The notes beneath the pieces are model-generated. The model was given only the letters and a program-made list of their open reading frames with translations. It was not told the DNA's origin and did not search any database. A stretch of 64,000 nucleotides of DNA. It comes from Kutzneria sp036403095 (GTDB taxonomy: Bacteria; Actinomycetota; Actinomycetes; Mycobacteriales; Pseudonocardiaceae). The translations under genes and the position numbers were made by a program. Below, in pieces: positions 7,930 through 15,526 of the stretch (position 1 is the stretch's first letter; each line of letters begins with the position of its first letter). The stretch is taken from contig DASWRQ010000080.1 of assembly GCA_036403095.1 (NCBI GenBank), positions 1-64,000 on the forward strand, given 5' to 3'.

Positions 7930-8998
7930 TCTCGTCCACGTCGGCGAGAACGCCGTCGACCGGCACCCCCGCGACCCACGACGTGTGATGACCGCAGTCC
8001 GGGGTGTCCTGGTCGGTCAGTGAACGGCCGCAGTCGGGGCAGTGCACCGTCCACGCGATGTGCGGGCGGTGCACGCCCCGCCAGAACGGCCCCGCGTTGA
8101 TCATGTTGCCGCACCAGAAGACGCTCACCGTCGGTGTGCCGACCGCCTCGGCCATGTGCCTGGGCCCGCTGTCGTTGGCCACCACGACGTCGCTTCGCGC
8201 GAGGACGCCGATCAGTCCGTGCAGACTCAGCACGCCGGACAGCCCGCGGATGCTCATCGGCGACGGCGTGCTGCTGCGCGCCCGATCCACGATCTCCTGC
8301 ACCAGCGCGAATTCGGCGCCGTTGCCGACCACCGCGACACCGTGCCCGCGATCGGCGGCGCCGGCGGCGACCGCGGCGTATTTCTCGGCGGGCCAACGCC
8401 GTCGAGGGTCCGTCGCGCCGGGATGCAGCGTCACCAGGCGCTCGGGCAGGCCGTGCAGCGCCTCGGCCGACTCGAGAAGGTCGCGATCCGTGACGGCCAG
8501 CCCGGCGTCCACGGTGACCTGCGGCGCGCCGGCCAGGGCCACAACCTCCAGCCAGCGCAGGATTTCGTGCTGGTAGTACCGGTAGGGCAGCGACCGGGTC
8601 AGCGGCGCGGCGTCCGGCGTCCGGGTGCCGACGGTGTGCCGGGCGCCGAGGCTGCGCAGGAACGGGTTCGACCACCGGCCGCCACCGTGCAGCTGGAACG
8701 CGAGATCGAACCGTTGCGCCAACGCTGCCTCGAAGAACCGGTGCAGGGCCGGTGGATCCTCGTGCACGCCGGGCAGCGGCTCGTACACGCCCTTGGCCGT
8801 CGGCAGCCGCAGCACCCGGTCGATCGGACCGGGCCGGCCGTCGAGCAGCCGGGCGTGCTGGGCGGTGCCGAGCAGCACGATCTCCGCCCCGGGATAGGCC
8901 GTCCGGACGGCGTGCGCGGCGGGCAGCACGAACATCAGGTCGCCGAGGCCGCCACCGCGCAGCATCGCGATCCGGTGCACATCGTCGAACGGGCGCAT
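7856..8998 (-). CDS. Glycosyltransferase family 9
   Basis: A 380-residue GT9 enzyme. IAMLRGGGLGDLMFVLPAAH marks the N-terminal domain, LHPGATDPRRRWPAEKYAAV the interdomain segment, and VVANDSGPRHMAEAVGTPTVSVF the donor site. Near the C-terminus CPDCGRSLTDQDTPDCGHHTS looks like a small zinc-binding knuckle, unusual for GT9. It is convergent with the SDR (74-base overlap) and divergent from the aldehyde dehydrogenase, sharing a compact promoter region. The ATG lies 9 bases after a GGGCAT box. Confidence 0.88.
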   Translation of the reverse strand: MRPFDDVHRIAMLRGGGLGDLMFVLPAAHAVRTAYPGAEIVLLGTAQHARLLDGRPGPIDRVLRLPTAKGVYEPLPGVHEDPPALHRFFEAALAQRFDLAFQLHGGGRWSNPFLRSLGARHTVGTRTPDAAPLTRSLPYRYYQHEILRWLEVVALAGAPQVTVDAGLAVTDRDLLESAEALHGLPERLVTLHPGATDPRRRWPAEKYAAVAAGAADRGHGVAVVGNGAEFALVQEIVDRARSSTPSPMSIRGLSGVLSLHGLIGVLARSDVVVANDSGPRHMAEAVGTPTVSVFWCGNMINAGPFWRGVHRPHIAWTVHCPDCGRSLTDQDTPDCGHHTSWVAGVPVDGVLADVDEIMAATIPPRRASRPVPEAHSCRAG

Positions 8999-9007
8999 GA
9001 CATCGGT

Positions 9008-9032
9008 ATGCCCGGCCGCTTAAGCCGGCAAC
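9008..9032 (-). promoter_or_regulatory. Sigma-B/F-type promoter of the third GT9 gene
   Basis: Minus strand GTTG (9029-9032), 15 bases, GGGCAT (9008-9013), then 9 bases to the ATG at 8998. It interleaves with the opposite-strand promoter at 9018-9042. Confidence 0.5.
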
Positions 9033-9042
9033 CACCGGGTAG
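9018..9042 (+). promoter_or_regulatory. Sigma-B/F-type promoter of the aldehyde dehydrogenase-hldE operon
   Basis: GCTT (9018-9021), 15 bases, GGGTAG (9037-9042), then 10 bases to the ATG at 9053, so probably leaderless. It overlaps the divergent promoter at 9008-9032. Confidence 0.5.
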
Positions 9043-9052
9043 TCGCGAGGAC

Positions 9053-10315
9053 ATGAGTGAAGTCGAACAGGTCGTCGCCGCGGCTCGGGCGGCGCAACGA
9101 GGCTGGGCCAGAACCCCGGCCGCCGAACGGGGAGCCGCGCTGTCGGCCGCCGCCGCGCGGCTGCGTGGGGCGGCCGACGAGCTGGCTGCCGCGCACAATG
9201 CCGACACCGGCCGTCTGATCGACGAGGCGCGCGGCGGCGTCCTGGCGGCGGCCGGCACGCTGGACCAGTACGCCGAACTGGGGCCGCTGCACCGCGGACG
9301 GGTGTTGCACGGCGCGTGGTCGGCGACGGACCTGATGGTGCCGGAGCCTCGTGGTGTGGTCGCGGCGATCACCCCGTGGAACGACCCGGTGGCCATCGCG
9401 TGCGGACTCGTCGGGGCTGCGCTGGCGGTCGGGAACACCGTGGTGCACAAGCCCAGTGAGCGGTCGCCGAACGTCGGCGAGCTGATGACGAAGCTGCTGG
9501 CCGACCTGTTCCCGCAGCACGTGCTGCAGTGGCTGCCCGGCGACGGCGGGGTCGGCGCGACGTTGGCGTCGCAGCCCGGGGTCGATGTGGTGGCCCATGT
9601 CGGTAGCACGGCGACCGGCCGGGAGATCGCCCGCAACAGCACGGCGAAACTGTTGCTGGAGAACGGTGGCAACGACCCGCTGCTGATCGACGAGGGCGTG
9701 GATCCGGCTTGGGCGGCCGGGCAGGCGGCGTTGGGGGCGTTTACCAACGCCGGCCAGCTGTGCACGTCGGTGGAACGCATCTTCGTGCATGCCGCCGTGG
9801 CCGAGCCGTTCCTGGCGGAGCTGCGGGTGGCGGCACAGGAGTTCGTCACCGGGCCGTTGGTGGACGTGAAGGCGCGGGACGCCGTTCACGGCCAGGTGCA
9901 GGAGGCGTTGGAGGCCGGCGCGTCCCGGGTGTGCGGGGGCACGCTGTCGGAGGACTCGCGTTACCCGAACACCGTGTTGGCCGAGTGCACGCCGGACATG
10001 CGGGTGATGCGTGAGGAAACCTTCGGGCCGGTGGCGCCGGTGTGCGTGGTGGACAGCTTCGAACACGGGCTCGAGTTGGCGTGCAGCGGTCCGTACGGGC
10101 TGGCGGCCACCGTGCTGACCCGGGACATGGATCACGCGCAGCGGGCCTGGCGAGAGCTGCCGGTCGGCACGGTCAAGGTCAACGCCGTGTTCGGCGGCGC
10201 GCCGGGCGGTGCGGCGCAGCCCCGCGGCGCCAGCGGGACCGGGTTCGGCTACGGGCCCGAGTTGCTCGACGAGATGACGACGATGAAGGTCGTGCACTGG
10301 GAGGCGGCATGCTGA
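9053..10315 (+). CDS. Aldehyde dehydrogenase family protein
   Basis: A 420-residue NAD(P)-dependent aldehyde dehydrogenase. AAITPWNDPVAI and KPSERSPNVGELM form the cofactor-binding fold, LLENGGNDPLLI contains the general-base Glu, and TNAGQLCTSVERIFV carries the nucleophilic Cys. EETFGPVAPV near the C-terminus is also conserved. At 420 residues it is somewhat short for the family (about 450-500). It overlaps the next ATG by 7 bases, so it is co-translated with the second hldE. A role in oxidising a sugar aldehyde is inferred from context only. Confidence 0.85.
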   Translation: MSEVEQVVAAARAAQRGWARTPAAERGAALSAAAARLRGAADELAAAHNADTGRLIDEARGGVLAAAGTLDQYAELGPLHRGRVLHGAWSATDLMVPEPRGVVAAITPWNDPVAIACGLVGAALAVGNTVVHKPSERSPNVGELMTKLLADLFPQHVLQWLPGDGGVGATLASQPGVDVVAHVGSTATGREIARNSTAKLLLENGGNDPLLIDEGVDPAWAAGQAALGAFTNAGQLCTSVERIFVHAAVAEPFLAELRVAAQEFVTGPLVDVKARDAVHGQVQEALEAGASRVCGGTLSEDSRYPNTVLAECTPDMRVMREETFGPVAPVCVVDSFEHGLELACSGPYGLAATVLTRDMDHAQRAWRELPVGTVKVNAVFGGAPGGAAQPRGASGTGFGYGPELLDEMTTMKVVHWEAAC

Positions 10316-11763
10316 CGGCGGACATGCCCGAGCTTTTGGCCAAGCGCCGACTCCGGATAGCGGTGGTCGGCGACGCGATGCTGGACGGCTGGTTGTGTGG
10401 CGGCAGCACGCGGCTGTGCCGGGAGGCCCCGGCGCCGGTCGTGGAGATCACGTCGGCGACGAACCGTCCGGGCGGCGCGGCGAACACCGCGGCCAATGTG
10501 GCGGCGCTGGGGGCCGAGGCCGTGATGATCGCGGTGACCGGGGCGGACGTGGACGGCGTCCGGATCCGGCGCGAACTGGATGCCGCCGGCGTCCGCACCG
10601 ACGCGATGGTGGTGGAGCACGGGCGTCGGACGCTGGCCAAGCGCCGGGTGGTCGCCGGCGATCAGCTGGTGGCGCGGTTCGACGAGGGGGACAGCGGCGA
10701 TGTGCGGCCGTGCACCGGGCGTGCGCTGGCCGGAGTGCTTCGGGAGATCGTGCCGCTCTGCGACGCGGTTCTGGTGTGTGACTACGGGGCCGGCACGCTG
10801 ACCGCGCAGGTGCGGGCGGAGATCGCGCGGTTGCGGGGCCCGCTGTTGGTCGTCGACGCCCATGACCTGGCGCCGTGGGCGGCGGCCCGGCCGGATGTCG
10901 TGACGCCCAACGCCGGCGAGGCGGCGGCGTTGCTCGGTGCGGCCTGGTCACGTGAGCGGCCCGGTGAGGTGGAACGCCGTGCGGGCGATCTTCGCACTGC
11001 GACGGGGGCCGGCGCGGTCGTCGTCACGTTGGACCGGGACGGGGCGATGTTGTTGCCCGCGGACGGTCCGGTGCACCGGACCTGGGCGCAGCCGGCGCCG
11101 GAGAGCCAGGCGTCCGGCGCCGGCGACACCTTCGTGGCCGCGTTGACGATGGCGTTGGCTGGTGGCCTGCCGGCCACGGCGAGCGCCGAGTTCGCGCAGG
11201 CGGCGGCCGATGTGGTCGTGAGCCGGCCCGGGACGTCGGTCTGCACGACCGCGCAGCTGACCGCTCGGCTGGGCGGTTTCCGGGCGGCCATGCTCGATCA
11301 CGACGAGCTCGCGGCGGCGGTGGCGGCGCACCGGGCGGCGGGCCGGCGGATCGTGTTCACCAACGGCTGCTTCGACGTGCTGCACCGGGGACACATCGCG
11401 TATTTGAACCAGGCGAAGCGGCTGGGCGACGTGCTGGTGGTCGCGGTCAACGACGACGGCAGCGTGCGTCGGCTGAAAGGCCCCGGCCGGCCGGTGAACT
11501 CGGCGTCGGACCGGGCGGCGGTGCTGGCCGCGCTCAGCTGCGTCGACCACGTGACGACGTTCGCCACCGACACCACGGCCGGACTGATCTCGCGGCTGCG
11601 GCCCGACGTCTACGCCAAGGGCGGGGACTACACGCCGGAGATGCTGCCGGAGACGCCGGTGGTGCGGGCCTGCGGCGGCGAGGTGCGGATCCTGGACTAC
11701 CTGCCGGATCGGTCCACCTCGGCGGTCATCGAGCGGATTCGGGGTCGGGTGGGGGCGCGGTGA
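10309..11763 (+). CDS. hldE: Bifunctional heptose-7-P kinase / heptose-1-P adenylyltransferase
   Basis: A 484-residue canonical HldE. The PfkB kinase half has NRPGGAANTAANVAALG, DYGAGTLTAQ and SGAGDTFVAAL with the catalytic Asp. The C-terminal half has FTNGCFDVLHRGHIAYLNQAKRLGD, with HRGH at the adenylyltransferase site, then LKGPGRPVN and VYAKGGDYTPE. It phosphorylates heptose 7-phosphate at C1 and, after GmhB action, forms ADP-heptose. It is longer and closer to the proteobacterial pattern than the copy at 5925-7235. It is coupled by overlap both to the aldehyde dehydrogenase and to the GT2 gene. Confidence 0.9.
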   Translation: MLTADMPELLAKRRLRIAVVGDAMLDGWLCGGSTRLCREAPAPVVEITSATNRPGGAANTAANVAALGAEAVMIAVTGADVDGVRIRRELDAAGVRTDAMVVEHGRRTLAKRRVVAGDQLVARFDEGDSGDVRPCTGRALAGVLREIVPLCDAVLVCDYGAGTLTAQVRAEIARLRGPLLVVDAHDLAPWAAARPDVVTPNAGEAAALLGAAWSRERPGEVERRAGDLRTATGAGAVVVTLDRDGAMLLPADGPVHRTWAQPAPESQASGAGDTFVAALTMALAGGLPATASAEFAQAAADVVVSRPGTSVCTTAQLTARLGGFRAAMLDHDELAAAVAAHRAAGRRIVFTNGCFDVLHRGHIAYLNQAKRLGDVLVVAVNDDGSVRRLKGPGRPVNSASDRAAVLAALSCVDHVTTFATDTTAGLISRLRPDVYAKGGDYTPEMLPETPVVRACGGEVRILDYLPDRSTSAVIERIRGRVGAR

Positions 11764-12566
11764 GCGTTGACGTGCTGGTGCCGACCCGAAATCGGCCGGT
11801 GGAGCTGGGGGTGACGTTAGCCGGGCTGGCGGCGCAGGAGGGCCCGTTGCGCCGGGTGATCGTGAGCGATCAGTCCGATGAGCGGCCGTCGTTCGACACC
11901 GCGCCGGCACGGGCGATGGCCCGGCAGCTGGAGCGACGGGGCGTCGAGGTGGAGTTCGTGCGGCATCTGCCTCGGCGCGGGCTGGCCGAGCACCGCGACT
12001 TCCTGCTCGGTCTGGCCACCGCCTCCCATGTGCTGTTCCTCGACGACGACGTGTGGCTGGAACCGGGGACCTTGAGCCGGTTGTGGACGGCGATGTCCGA
12101 GCTGCGCTGCGGCTTCGTGGGCAACGCGATGCAAGGATTGTCCTTTTTGGACGATCGCCGGCCGGAGGAGCTGGAGCCTTACGAGGAGTGGGGGCACGGC
12201 GTGGAGCCCGAGGTGATCGGCTCGGCGGAGGAGCGGCGGTGGACGCTGCACAATGCCGCGAACCTCGTGCACCTGGCCGAGAAAATGGGATTGAGGGCTG
12301 GCGAGTGGCGGCCGTACAAGGTGGCCTGGGTCGCCGGGTGCGTGCTGTTCGATCGGGAGAAGTTGGCCGAGTGCGGCGGCTTCGACTTCTGGCGGGAGCT
12401 GCCGGCCGAGCACGCGGGCGAGGACGTCGCAGCCCAGTGGCGGGTGATGGCGAAGCACGGCGGCGCAGGGGTGTTGCCCAGTGGCGCGGTGCATTTGGAG
12501 TCGGAGACCACGGTGCCGCAGCGGGACGTGCAGGCGGTGGACGTGGTGTCGGTCCGTCACTCCTGA
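11760..12566 (+). CDS. Glycosyltransferase family 2
   Basis: A 268-residue GT2-like protein. DVLVPTRNRPVELGVTLAGL is the UDP-sugar-binding start, VLFLDDDVWLEPG is the DxD metal-binding motif, and WVAGCVLFDREKLAECGGFD followed by GEDVAAQWR is the acceptor/catalytic region (the ED pair). No membrane segment is visible, so it is probably cytoplasmic. The GTG start overlaps the hldE stop by 4 bases. It ends 10 bases before a hairpin shared with the convergent GT9-DUF2795 gene. Confidence 0.85.
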   Translation: MSVDVLVPTRNRPVELGVTLAGLAAQEGPLRRVIVSDQSDERPSFDTAPARAMARQLERRGVEVEFVRHLPRRGLAEHRDFLLGLATASHVLFLDDDVWLEPGTLSRLWTAMSELRCGFVGNAMQGLSFLDDRRPEELEPYEEWGHGVEPEVIGSAEERRWTLHNAANLVHLAEKMGLRAGEWRPYKVAWVAGCVLFDREKLAECGGFDFWRELPAEHAGEDVAAQWRVMAKHGGAGVLPSGAVHLESETTVPQRDVQAVDVVSVRHS

Positions 12567-12575
12567 TGGTCTGGC

Positions 12576-12628
12576 TGTGCCGGGCTGGGGGCGGTGTCGA
12601 GACGACCTGACTTCCCCAACCCGGCACA
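12576..12628. terminator. Bidirectional terminator-like hairpin
   Basis: A 15-bp inverted repeat (arms 12576-12590 and 12614-12628, one G-T pair) with a 23-base loop lies between the converging GT2 and DUF2795 ends. It has no U-tract, as is common in actinomycetes. Confidence 0.55.
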
Positions 12629-12654
12629 ATCTGCATCATCGGTAACCGGGATTG

Positions 12655-12843
12655 CTACGAGAAGGCCTGGCTCACCGCGTTGGGCCCGCTGTACTCCCGG
12701 TCGGGAATCGCCTGCAGCCCGTCCAGCACGGCCTCGTCGGCGCCCTTCTCCTTGGCGTGCTCGACGATCTGCTCCTTGGTCGCGGGATACTCCATCCCAC
12801 CGAGGAACTTCTGCATCTGAATCGGATTCGGCTTGTCGCTCAC
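12655..12843 (-). CDS. DUF2795 domain protein, internal start
   Basis: A 62-residue DUF2795 protein (PIQMQKFLGGMEYPATKEQI, then EKGADEAVLDGLQ and IPDREYSGPNAVSQA). The GTG start is preceded by AAGGAG at 5 bases, much better than a chance site, and lone DUF2795 proteins of this size are common in actinomycetes. It lies in the same frame as the GT9 gene upstream, so it may also be made as the C-terminus of that enzyme. The function is unknown; the family often occurs with stress genes. Confidence 0.7.
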   Translation of the reverse strand: MSDKPNPIQMQKFLGGMEYPATKEQIVEHAKEKGADEAVLDGLQAIPDREYSGPNAVSQAFS

Positions 12844-13770
12844 TGCATCTCCTTCCGACGGCTCGACGACTCGGACCGAAGCTCTACCCGCCCCGCCCCG
12901 GGACAAACGGCCGAGCACGTCCCGGACCGAGATCGCCGCCATGCACGCCGGCCCGTCCTCGGCCAGCGGGCATCGCGCACTCCACCAGCAGGGCTGCTCG
13001 GTGATCGCCAACGGCCGCCGGTGCGGGCAGTCCGGCAGCCCCTGGAGGTTCCCGCCCCCGTACCCGTAGCGGTCGACCGTGGTCGGCCCGAACAGTCCCA
13101 CCACCCGCGCCCCCATCGCCTCCGCCAACCGCACGGGTCCGGTGTCCCCGCCCACCACGATCCCGTCGACCGCGGCGACTGCCGCGAAGCACGCCCCCAA
13201 CTCCCGTAACGACATCGCCGGAAGTTCCAGCACCGGCACGATCTCCGCCAGGTCGTCGAAGTACGGCCACCGCTTCACCGCCATCCCCGAACCCCGCACC
13301 AGCACCACCGGCCGCTTCACCTCGCCGACGATCTCGCGTCCCCGCGCCAGCTCGTCGGCCGTCAGATGCACCCGCGGTGTCGGATCCGTCGGCCCGATCA
13401 GCCCCTCCGCCCGCAGAATCTCCAGATACCGCACCGGAATCCGTTGATCGGCCGGCGGACTGCGCCAGAGGTCGGTCACCGCCCGGCAGCCGTGCGCGGC
13501 CACCGCTGCCGGAATCCCGCTGTGCATGGAGGTGCTCACGACCAGATCGGGATCCACCCGCGCCAGCTCGCCGCGCACGTCGGTGGAGGTGGAAACCTCG
13601 GCCACCCACGGATCGGTCCGTAACAGCGCCGCCCCCGGCTCCTCTGTCAGCACCGTCACCTTCGCGTCGACGTGCCGACGACCTAGCGCGTGCACCGCCG
13701 GCAGCACCATCAGCAGGTCACCGATACCACCCAACAGCTCGATCACGATTATTCGACGGAAATCACCCAT
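12655..13770 (-). CDS. Glycosyltransferase family 9 reading through into a DUF2795 domain
   Basis: A 371-residue open frame. Residues 1-310 are GT9: IIVIELLGGIGDLLMVLPAV at the N-terminus, VRGSGMAVKRWP in the middle, VVGGDTGPVRLAEAMGARVVGLFGP at the donor site and CWWSARCPLAEDGPACM near its end. Residues 311-371 are a DUF2795 domain. No stop separates them, but an internal GTG with a good ribosome-binding site starts the DUF2795 part alone (next entry). A TAG in another frame at about 12885 follows G-runs, so the apparent fusion could be a one-base sequence error or a recent frameshift. It overlaps the upstream GT4 gene by 8 bases. Confidence 0.8.
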   Translation of the reverse strand: MGDFRRIIVIELLGGIGDLLMVLPAVHALGRRHVDAKVTVLTEEPGAALLRTDPWVAEVSTSTDVRGELARVDPDLVVSTSMHSGIPAAVAAHGCRAVTDLWRSPPADQRIPVRYLEILRAEGLIGPTDPTPRVHLTADELARGREIVGEVKRPVVLVRGSGMAVKRWPYFDDLAEIVPVLELPAMSLRELGACFAAVAAVDGIVVGGDTGPVRLAEAMGARVVGLFGPTTVDRYGYGGGNLQGLPDCPHRRPLAITEQPCWWSARCPLAEDGPACMAAISVRDVLGRLSRGGAGRASVRVVEPSEGDAVSDKPNPIQMQKFLGGMEYPATKEQIVEHAKEKGADEAVLDGLQAIPDREYSGPNAVSQAFS

Positions 13771-14698
13771 TCCGGAGCACCTGTTCGTACAACTCCCGAT
13801 GCCGCCGGGCTATCGCCGGCCACGTCCGCTCCGCCACCATCGCCCTGCCCCGCACGGACAACCGCGCCCGCAACGCCGAATCCCCGAGCACCCGGTCCAG
13901 CGCCGCCACGAGCGCGTCCGCGCTGCGCACGGCCGACGCCATCGCGACCGTCTCACCGTCCACCAGTTCCGGATCCCCGCCGTCGGTCACCACCGTCGGC
14001 AATCCATGCGCCAGCACCGTCAACAACGCGCCGCTCTTCGTCGTCACCCCGGCCGTGAACGGCAGCACCGCCACATCGGCCCCATGCAGCACGGCCGACA
14101 CCTCACGCGCCGGCAGATGCCCGGTGAACTCCACCCGCTCGTCGGCCAGCGCCTCCAGTTCGGCCCGATACGCCGCAGCCTCGTCCGGCGGCATCGCCAG
14201 CGACTCGAAGCCGCCGACCACGACCAATCGCACCCCGGCCAGCCGCCGCACGGCCTCGATCAGGTACCGGGTCCCCTTGACCGGGTGCACGAACCCGAAG
14301 AACACCACCGTCGTCCGGTCGAACCGCCGGGCCGGCACGTCGTACAGCGGCACGTTCGGCGCCAACGGGATGTGCCACGCCGACCGCCCGGTGCGACGAC
14401 GTAGCTCCCGAGCGTGCGACGGGTTCGTCACCACCAACGCGTCGCTCAGCGGCACCAGCGTCTCGTCGTACTCGTGCAACGTCGTCACCAGCGGCGCCGG
14501 AAACCGAGCCTCGCCCATACCGTCCGGAAACCCGAACGGCGCATGTTGCACGTGCACGAGGTCCACACCCGCCGACAGGTCCACGACGTCGACCCCGACC
14601 TCGCGCAGCGCCGGCACCAGGTGCCCGGTGTAGTCCGCCACGCCGTCGAGCCGCCGGTCGGTGCCGCCCTGGATCATCGCCATCCGTAGTTCACCCAC
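13763..14698 (-). CDS. Glycosyltransferase family 4
   Basis: A 311-residue GT4-like enzyme. GVADYTGHLVPALREVGVDV is the N-terminal acceptor side, VHVQHAPFGFPDG and TTLHEYDETLVP follow, VVFFGFVHPVKGTRYLIEA opens the donor domain, and the glycine-rich TKSGALLTVLAHGLPTVVT replaces the usual E-x7-E site. The GTG at 14698 is chosen because a GGGTAA box ends 10 bases before it; an ATG at 14683 is the alternative. It is first in a two-gene operon with the GT9-DUF2795 gene. The shortened donor site may mean an unusual donor. Confidence 0.8.
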   Translation of the reverse strand: MGELRMAMIQGGTDRRLDGVADYTGHLVPALREVGVDVVDLSAGVDLVHVQHAPFGFPDGMGEARFPAPLVTTLHEYDETLVPLSDALVVTNPSHARELRRRTGRSAWHIPLAPNVPLYDVPARRFDRTTVVFFGFVHPVKGTRYLIEAVRRLAGVRLVVVGGFESLAMPPDEAAAYRAELEALADERVEFTGHLPAREVSAVLHGADVAVLPFTAGVTTKSGALLTVLAHGLPTVVTDGGDPELVDGETVAMASAVRSADALVAALDRVLGDSALRARLSVRGRAMVAERTWPAIARRHRELYEQVLRNG

Positions 14699-14708
14699 GG
14701 CGCGACGA

Positions 14709-14732
14709 TTACCCGCGCCGTGGCGGGGTAAC
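14709..14732 (-). promoter_or_regulatory. Sigma-B/F-type promoter of the GT4-GT9 operon
   Basis: Minus strand GTTA (14729-14732), 14 bases, GGGTAA (14709-14714), then 10 bases to the GTG at 14698. Leaderless layout. Confidence 0.45.
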
Positions 14733-14768
14733 GCACTACCTGAGGACAGAAGAAGAAGGGAGACGGAC

Positions 14769-15011
14769 ATGGCGACCGGAGAGACCGGTTTCGACGACGT
14801 GAGCTTCGACCTGATCTCCGTGCAGTACCACTCGCTCAAGGCCGGGCACGACTACGGCCAGTACGTGCGGGACGCCCGCAACGCGGGTGAGAACGAGATC
14901 GCCGAGTTCTTCGAGCAGGTGATGGCCCAGGACTCGGAGCGGGCCCGTCGCTGCCACGAGTTCCTGGAGCACATGCGGCAGACCAGCAAGGCCGGTCCGG
15001 CGGTCCGGTGA
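14769..15011 (+). CDS. Small helical protein of unknown function
   Basis: An 80-residue acidic, helix-rich protein. ISVQYHSLKAGHDYGQYVRD and GENEIAEFFEQVMAQD contain His, Glu and Asp residues at helical spacing, which faintly recalls half of a ferritin-like bundle; this is only an impression. A clear ribosome-binding site (AAGGGAGACGGAC) precedes the ATG. It ends in a GTGA overlap with the DUF1360 gene, so the two are co-translated. Confidence 0.8.
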   Translation: MATGETGFDDVSFDLISVQYHSLKAGHDYGQYVRDARNAGENEIAEFFEQVMAQDSERARRCHEFLEHMRQTSKAGPAVR

Positions 15012-15526
15012 CACGAATGTCGGCACAAACCCTGATCCGCCGGGTCAAGCAGCAGTACCAGGGCGACGAGGAACGGCCGCTCGGCGGCTACCTGGCGGTG
15101 CTCGGCGTGTACGGCGGGGTGACCGGCGGCCTGGCCCTGTTGGCCAGGTCGCTGCGGATCCCGCCGCCCACGCCGGGCGTCACCGACACGGTGCTGCTGT
15201 CGTTCGCCACCTACAAGCTGAGCCGCCTGCTCACCAAGGACGCGGTGACCAGCCCGCTGCGCGCGCCGTTCACGCGGTACGAGGAGCCGTCCGGCGACGG
15301 CGAGCTGATGGAGTCCGTCCGCGGTCACGGCATGAAGCACGCCGCCGGCGAGCTGGTCACGTGCCCGTTCTGCCTGGCGGTGTGGGTCGCCACCGGGCTG
15401 ACGGCGGGCATGGTGTTCGCGCCCCGTCTGACCCGGCTGGCGTGCACCACGTTGACCGCCCTCGCGCTCAACGACGGGCTGCAACTGGCCTACGACAAAG
15501 CGAAGGACGCCGGCGATGACTCGTGA
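15008..15526 (+). CDS. DUF1360 membrane protein
   Basis: A 172-residue protein. ATYKLSRLLTKDAVTSPLRAPFTRYEE is the DUF1360 signature, and ELVTCPFCLAVWVATG has the conserved Cys pair at a helix start. Three or four hydrophobic segments (about residues 28-45, 60-75, 120-140 and 145-160) suggest an inner-membrane protein. GTG (15008) overlaps the upstream stop; an ATG at 15017 is an alternative. DUF1360 proteins are often found with spore or stress genes, but the function is not known. Confidence 0.85.
   Translation: MTRMSAQTLIRRVKQQYQGDEERPLGGYLAVLGVYGGVTGGLALLARSLRIPPPTPGVTDTVLLSFATYKLSRLLTKDAVTSPLRAPFTRYEEPSGDGELMESVRGHGMKHAAGELVTCPFCLAVWVATGLTAGMVFAPRLTRLACTTLTALALNDGLQLAYDKAKDAGDDS

Noticed and set aside
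634..14698. Heptose-containing antibiotic cluster (hygromycin B or septacidin type)
   Set aside because: Multiple GT9 genes are present, but I see no aminotransferase, radical SAM, resistance or export gene that such clusters need.
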